From: Plasmodium brasilianum
Taxonomy: Eukaryota; Apicomplexa; Aconoidasida; Haemosporida; Plasmodiidae
Assembly: GCF_023973825.1 (NCBI RefSeq)
Contig: NC_090115.1
Coordinates: 248,001-312,000, forward strand
DNA length: 64,000 bases
Direction: 5' to 3'
Both the position numbers and the translations under genes were made by a program. Positions 58,335-64,000 of this stretch are shown one piece after another; the first letter of the stretch is position 1; each line of letters starts with the position of its first letter. The notes beneath the pieces were generated by a model. The model was not told the origin of the DNA and did not search any database. It was given only the letters and a program-made list of their open reading frames with translations.

Positions 58335-59749
58335 TGTTGATTTTTTAGTTAATCCTGTACGTTTCTGTGAACTGCTGGTTACTACAATTTTTTTTTTTTT
58401 TTTTTTATTACTTTAGTACATATGTTTATCTGAACATGAATGTACCAGTCTTTACAATATGTGCGTATATAAGCACATGTAAGTACCTTTCCACATAAGA
58501 CTTATGTCCTATTATGTTGATGCACACCCCGCTTGCTGGAATAATTTACTCTCCTCTTAGTGGCACACAAAAAGGCAGCTTAAATTGCTATACCAGGTTA
58601 CCGCTTAATAACCTGTATGCAGGAAGAGAAGTTAAAAAAAAAATAAATATATTCAAGTTGTCGTAAATTGAAGTTGTAATAAATTGAAGTTGTAATAAAT
58701 TGAAGTTTAAGTCGAGGCTGAAGCTAACGTTGCTTCTAGGTAAAAAAAAAAAAAATACTATACGAACAAAATAGAGGATGTGCTTTTTTTTTAATGAAAA
58801 AAATAAAAAATAGGGTGTGGTATAAATTCTCCTCTGAGGCAAGATCAGTATATTTTATACTTTTTTCCTTTTTTTGGTATTACATAAAAAAAAAAATATA
58901 TACAGTATGAATATGTATATGTATATGTACACGTACATTTACATGTACATGCATTTTTGTTGCCCTTACTTTAACATCGGCACCTGCTCTTTGTTATGTT
59001 TTCTTCCTTACTATGTAACATTGCAAATTTTTTTTTTTTTCTAGTTCTGTTCATATTTTCCCTGTCAAAACTACGTTGTTTAGAGCACAGGAAAGGGCCA
59101 ATGTTGCGTTTTAGTTAAATTCAGTTTCGTTTAGTATTATTCAATTTCGCTGAGTTACCATATCGTTTTTCTTTTTTCCCCCTTTTTATTCTCAAAGAAA
59201 TCCACATGCACAGGCAAGGTGAAAAGATAAAAAAATAAAAAAGTGAAAAAATAAAGTAATAAAATAATAAAACGAAAAAATAAAGTGATAAAATAACAAA
59301 ACGAAAAAATAAAGTAATAAAATAATAAAACGAAAAAATAAAGTAATAAAATAATAAAACGAAAAAATAAAGTAATAAAATAAAGAAATGAAAAAATAAA
59401 TAAAATAATAAAACGAAAAAACGAAAAAACGAAAAGAAGAAATACAAAAAAGTAAAAAGATAATAAATATGATGCAAAATAATTAGGCAAAAATATAAAT
59501 GAAGGAAGCTGTAATACAACTACGCATTCACTGAACAGTCAACGTAATAAAATTGAGAGTTAGCGAAATAACAAGTGCAGCATTTGTATTTGGTGGAAAA
59601 CCTCGTTTTACTCGTCGAAAAACAAAAAAACGAGAAAAGTTAAAATGAAAATTTTAATAGAACAATAAAAATTAACTCTATCATCTTATATCATTTTTTT
59701 TATTTAATAAAACCAAAGCCTGAACAGGGAAAATTTGCCATTCTGAACA
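58335..59749. promoter_or_regulatory. Divergent intergenic region, PheRS / RRP36
   Basis: Contains T-runs (58389-58406, 59030-59040), a TAAATTGAAGTTGTAA repeat (58663-58705) and an AAAATAATAAAACGAAAAAA-like array (59220-59430). No coding segment recognised. Confidence 0.65.
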
Positions 59750-59944
59750 ATGGACGCCCAAACTCATGCAGAAAAACAGAAAGAAAAAAAAATAAAAAAA
59801 AGTCAAAGACCTTTGGTTGTAAGTAACAGAAAGCCTTTTAATGTTATTCACAAAAACCACACTCCCAAACCTTCCGTAAGGGACCCCAGATTTTCGGACT
59901 TCTCAGGTGAACAAAGTTACCCCACGGGAGTGTTGTACTAACAC

Positions 59945-60017
<73 letters not shown>

Positions 60018-60844
60018 TATATATGTATATATATGTATGTATATATGCACGTGCGTACATATGCATATGTTTACACAAGTAGCATTATGTGCTTATTTTA
60101 AGAGTGGACCAAAATGAATAAAAGTAACTCGTTCGTAAAACCGTTGCTACGTACAGTATGCATGCCCCTTTTTTTGAAAAAAAGAAATGGAATATCATTT
60201 ATGAACAGATAATGCTTTTTCTGTGTGTGTAACGCATGTTTGGTGATATATATATACCTCAGTGGGTATATATACCCTATGTATGCGCTTTTATGTGCTT
60301 GTATATGCATGTATGTTTTTGCGCATGCATACAATCATGTATGAACTAATGTATGCACGTATGCTTGTGCGCACGTATCACCGTGTAGTAACCCCATATC
60401 TTAGTACAATCTGCCCTTGTGAACTTTTCTGTAGGGTCCTTTAACCCTAATTTTTTTAGAAACGCTTACAAATTTTTATACGAATCTAGAGAGGAAGAAA
60501 AAAAATTAATTGAAAAGAAACTAAAAAGCAAAAATTTAACAGAAGATGAAAAATCCGAATTAAAAAAAAAATATAATAATTATAAAAGTACAGACGTGCT
60601 ACTAAAAAAAAAGGAAGAAGAAAGAAAATTAAAATCACTACTCATAAAGCAAGAGAAGGAAAACATTTTAAATAAAAAGAAAAAACCTTTTTACTACAGT
60701 GATAGAAAAATAAAAAAAATTGTAGAAGAAAAAATGGCAAATAACAGAAGTATTCAAAAGGTTATTAGAAAGGAAAGAAAAATTTTACAAAAAGAGAGAA
60801 AAACGAACAGTATTCCAGAAAGGAGGTACGTTGAAAATGGCTAA
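59750..60844 (+). CDS. RRP36: rRNA-processing protein RRP36
   Basis: Nucleolar factor of the small-subunit processome needed for early 18S rRNA cleavages. Two exons: 59750-59906 and 60435-60844, phase 1 (donor GTGAAC, acceptor TTCTGTAG). Seen: the conserved core split by the intron, KPSVRDPRFSDFSG then SFNPNFFRNAYKFLYESREE, matching the family's RDPRF..LSG..N...F...Y.FL; basic coiled coil EEEKKLIEKKLKSKNLTEDE; C-terminal basic stretch ending IPERR, as in the family. About 188 aa. The intron contains a TATATA tract. The same process, 40S biogenesis, is served by the AK6-like gene elsewhere in the window. Confidence 0.88.
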
Positions 60845-61624
60845 AAGGGGCATACGCGTTATTCCATTTGTAGCACGGAATATATCAAAAATGAATTATG
60901 TGAAAACAAAAAAAAATTTGAAAAAAAAAATTATGGTAAGTCCATTTTCGTTTTAAGATGCCTTATGGCCACACATTTAATTCTTCCTTATATATATAAT
61001 ACATGTACATATGCAAGCTATGCAATTACCATTCTTGCTGGATATTGTTTTATTCATTGCAGCAGTCGTACACACGCATTTGCGCTAACATGCGTTTAGA
61101 GTGCTGGAATAACAGTTAAAATGTTTTTTATTTGATGCTTAACTTTTTTTTTTTTTTTTTTAAACACCATCAATTATTGACTGGTACCATTCGTAAATAA
61201 TATAAATAAATAAATATATATTTATATATATGTGTATGTATATATACAAGTTCTCCCATATACATGATTATATATTTGCTCATATACGTGTTCATGTGGG
61301 CTTTTTCTCAAATTAACAGAAAAAAACTACGTACCTTAAAAAATTAAAACACACACATTATATACATAGATACACATGTATAAGCAGTGTATATATTTCT
61401 TATGAATTTTTCTACCCGCTAAAAAACGTTTATTAGAAGAAACCAAAAAAAAAAAAAAAAAAAATTTTAAATACTTAAAAAATGCCTAAAAAATGTTTAA
61501 AAAATATTTTAAAAATGTATAATAAATGTTTAAAAAATGTATAATAAATGTTTAAAAAATGTATAATAAATGTTTAAAAAATGTATAATAAATGTTTAAA
61601 AAATGTATAATAAATGTTTAAAAA
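60845..61624. other. Intergenic with AATGTATAATAAATGTTTAA array
   Basis: T-run at 61146-61162, A-run at 61445-61464 and an AAAAAATGTATAATAAATGT-type repeat at about 61490-61628, which runs into the start codon of the next gene. No gene seen. Confidence 0.7.
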
Positions 61625-62459
61625 ATGTTTAATAAAAAACTTCCAAAAAAACTGAATTCCAATTTTTTTTCTTTTTCGAAAACACGACTTTTTTCTGAAT
61701 TAGTACATAAAGAAAAACATGATAAAATCACAGGAAATGTTATAAAATTTGATAGGAGAAAAGGATACGGTTTTATAAGTAAACATATATATGCACATAT
61801 TTGCTACATTAGTATATATGAGTAATTCACTGTAACAATATGAAAAACAGAAGCAATATTTTAAAATATGTTCAATTTATTTACTTTTTAGGCTTCTTAT
61901 TTTGCCTTTATTTTTGGCCTTTTTTTTCACTCACTTTTTTTGGCCTTTTTTTTTTTTTTTTTTTTTTTTGTAGAGCCGAATGATGGAGGACCTGACATAT
62001 TCGTTCACTACACGGATATTTTCCTCAGTAATTTCATCGCCCATACGTACATAGATACATACGCATATTCGTACATAAGTATATATACGCATATTCGTAC
62101 ATAAGTATATACACGCATATATATACGTACTTACACATATGTAGGAGGAAAGCGTAACACATTACTTCTCTGTTTTAAAAACATATAGTAAGATGTTATT
62201 CCTGTATTTATATAACACCTTTACAGATAGAAACTTTTACGTATCAAGTGATGAAAAGAAAAAGTTACTATGGAATTCAAATGTGAACTTAGGAAGGATG
62301 AAAGATAATTTTGATTTTGAAAATGATAGTGTAAAAAAAAAGGATGAAATTAAAAAAGAATTTAAATATTTAATACCAGGCGAGCGAGTGAAATTTTCCG
62401 TCATTTACGATGAGAAAAACCATTCAAGTAAAGCAGTAAATGTTGAGTACCTCGAGTGA
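61625..62459 (+). CDS. CoSP: Cold-shock domain protein (CoSP)
   Basis: Nucleic-acid-binding cold-shock domain protein; P. falciparum has one described as CoSP in this position. Three exons: 61625-61778, 61974-62027, 62227-62459, phase 1 at both junctions (donors GTAAAC, GTAATT). Seen: KITGNVIKFDRRKGYGFI (RNP1-like strand), KPNDGGPDIFVHYTDIF (RNP2-like, DIFVH), and the closing strands LIPGERVKFSVIYDEKNHSS then KAVNVEYLE. Between them sits a charged insert of about 45 residues absent from bacterial CspA. The N-terminal 34 residues (MFNKKLPKKLNSNFFSFSKT) are basic and hydroxylated, compatible with an organelle targeting peptide. About 146 aa. The start lies inside a repeat, so it is less certain than the domain. 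Confidence 0.87.
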
Positions 62460-63293
62460 GTAAACAAGTTTGTGCAGCAGCGGGGGACCCCATTAAGTGG
62501 AAAGGGATTACTACATTATATTATATACATATGTAAATATACGCATACGTGAATGTGCATATGTAAATATGCTTATGCGTACGTTTATATTTAAATACAT
62601 TTACTTGCTCATGTATATGTAAATACGTTCTTACGTGCATACACAAATGCAAATGTATAAAATGAATTGGCACCACTCACAAAAAAGTAAAAGGTGACAT
62701 TTCGAAACATATACTGCAAATTATAATTAAATTTTTTTTTTTAAAACGTGGATATTCAAATTATTTGTTGAACTTGTTGAACTTGTTAAACTTGTTCAAT
62801 TTGTTTTTTCTTTGTTTTTTTTTTCCTTGCCTTAAGAAAAAAAAAAAAAAAAACAGTACTGGTAATTGAAAAAAAAATTATATGAAGAGGCAAAAAAAGG
62901 CTTCATTTGAAAGCGGGATAAAAATTAATTTTAAAAGAATTTAAATGAAAAGGAAAACATATATATGAGGTTAGAAGCACATATCATTTCTTCCAAACAC
63001 CCGGTAATACATATAGCTTCAGACCTATCGTTTCGTTTTATTTTGAAGAAAATAAACACTTTAAAACAATTTCATAAACGAAATGACAAAAAAAGTTATA
63101 TCGAAATAATTTGCTTAAAACGTAAAGTTTTTGTTAAAATATAATGTTAATGCAAATTACCTAACTTGTTCATTTTTTTTTTTTAAAAAAAAAACAAATC
63201 ACCTAACCTGTTCATTTTTTTTTTTTTTTTTTTTTAAATTTTAACGTAAAATATATTCAAATGGTTATATTTACACAAAATAAAAAGTAAAGA
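62460..63293. other. Intergenic spacer
   Basis: TACGTGCATATGTAAATA-type microsatellite (62530-62640), TTGTTGAACTTGTTAAAC repeats (62763-62805), T-runs at 63173-63184 and 63217-63236. No gene seen. Confidence 0.7.
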
Positions 63294-64000
63294 ATGGCTA
63301 GCTATCAATATTTTAGTTACATTGATTTATACAAAATCAACAATGTAAATTTAGATCCCTTCACTGAAGTGTTTAATGATAAATTTTACTTGAGATACAT
63401 TTACAAATGGCCCCACATGAATATTGTCACGAAGGAGATGGATGATCACATAAGTGGGTATATTATAGGTATGCCCAAACGAATAAGTGTGCACATGTGG
63501 GAATATACGTGTTAGAATAAGAATATGATAACGCGATTGTGATAGTATGTACACGTAATAATATGTACATGTAATGTTAAGTGCACATAATGTTATGTAC
63601 ACGTAATAATATGCACATGTAATTATATGTACACGTAATGATATGTACATGTAATGTTATGTACATGTAATTATATGTACACGTAATGATATGTACATGT
63701 AATGATATGTACATGTAATGATATGAACACTTAATAATACGTACGTGTACGAACATGCCTATGTACGAATATGCATAGTGTGAACATGTGTATATGTAGG
63801 GACACATATAAGCATAACGCGAAAGAGGAAAACATCATTCTATGTAGAAAACGAAATTGCACATAGTTTTTTTTTTTTTTTTTCCTCTTTTTTAAAGGAA
63901 AGGAAGAAGGATTGGGGGAAGAGTATCATGGACATGTAACTGCATTATCCATTGAAGAGGACAGCAGAAGGTCAGGAAAAGGTATAGACTTAATGAACGA
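63294..64000 (+). CDS. NAA20: NatB N-acetyltransferase catalytic subunit NAA20 (partial)
   Basis: GNAT enzyme acetylating N-termini that begin Met-Asp/Glu/Asn/Gln, working with NAA25. Exon 1 at 63294-63468, donor GTATGC; exon 2 from 63898 to beyond the window end, phase 1. Seen: DLYKINNVNLDPFTEVFNDK and FYLRYIYKWPHMNIVTKE, near-identical in layout to human NAA20 (NNINLDPLTE...FYLQYLAHWP), then SGYIIG joined to KEEGLGEEYHGHVTALSIEE and DSRRSGKG, the acetyl-CoA-binding R/QxxGxG/A-type motif. The rest of the GNAT fold is outside the window. The intron carries an ACATGTAATGATATGTACA-type array. Confidence 0.93.
63545..63740. repeat. Minisatellite in the NAA20 intron
   Basis: Repeats of ATATGTACATGTAATGAT and close variants, inside the first intron. 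Gives spurious Y/H/T/C frames on the minus strand. Confidence 0.85.

Noticed and set aside
1..64000. tRNA, rRNA or subtelomeric variant gene families
   Set aside because: No cloverleaf-like segment, rRNA core or exported-protein family was recognised; the gene content is chromosome-internal housekeeping.

Overview
The window is nuclear DNA of a malaria parasite (Plasmodium). Evidence: very AT-rich spacers full of poly-A/T runs and TA microsatellites, short AT-rich introns with GTA...YAG borders, proteins loaded with N/K/E/D low-complexity inserts and tandem peptide repeats, and orthologues of a recognisable block of genes. From memory, the gene order (kinesin-8B, adenylate-kinase-like protein, TFIIB, CAF1 WD40 subunit, PIP5K, bromodomain protein, RPB9, ERV1, ..., PheRS alpha, ..., cold-shock protein, NatB acetyltransferase) matches the middle of P. 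falciparum chromosome 1. Base composition looks less extreme than P. falciparum and more AT-rich than P. vivax, so a P. malariae/P. ovale/P. gonderi-like species fits. I cannot name the species.

Layout. 1-10 kb: kinesin-8B (+), AK6/Fap7-like NTPase (+), TFIIB (-). 10-17.5 kb: long repeat-rich stretch that looks empty but carries a chain of short, spliceable coding segments on the minus strand (candidate unrecognised gene). 17.6-19 kb: CAF1 p48-like WD40 protein (+), preceded by a large 14-bp minisatellite. 20.9-27.4 kb: EF-hand/PIP5K fusion (-), 7 exons. 31.3-38 kb: giant bromodomain protein (-). 40.6-47.9 kb: RPB9 (+), ERV1 (-), selenocysteine elongation factor (+), secreted protein of unknown function (-). 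48.8-55.3 kb: two genes on the minus strand made almost wholly of tiny exons: a small unrecognised membrane protein, and a 13-exon gene whose C-terminal half has the dolichol kinase signature. 56.6-64 kb: PheRS alpha (-), RRP36 (+), cold-shock protein (+) and the 5' part of NAA20 (+), cut by the window end.

Functionally this is housekeeping: chromatin and transcription (TFIIB, CAF1, bromodomain, RPB9), translation and N-terminal acetylation (eEFSec, PheRS, NAA20), ribosome assembly (AK6/Fap7, RRP36), lipid signalling and glycosylation precursors (PIP5K, dolichol kinase), the mitochondrial intermembrane space (ERV1), and one male-gamete motility motor (kinesin-8B). I see no tRNA, rRNA, CRISPR, mobile element or subtelomeric gene family. 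Three large reading frames (PIP5K, bromodomain protein, eEFSec) each switch frame exactly at a poly-A run that encodes lysines. This looks like homopolymer indels in the assembly rather than real gene breaks. All exon models here were worked out by hand from splice signals and phase, without alignments.
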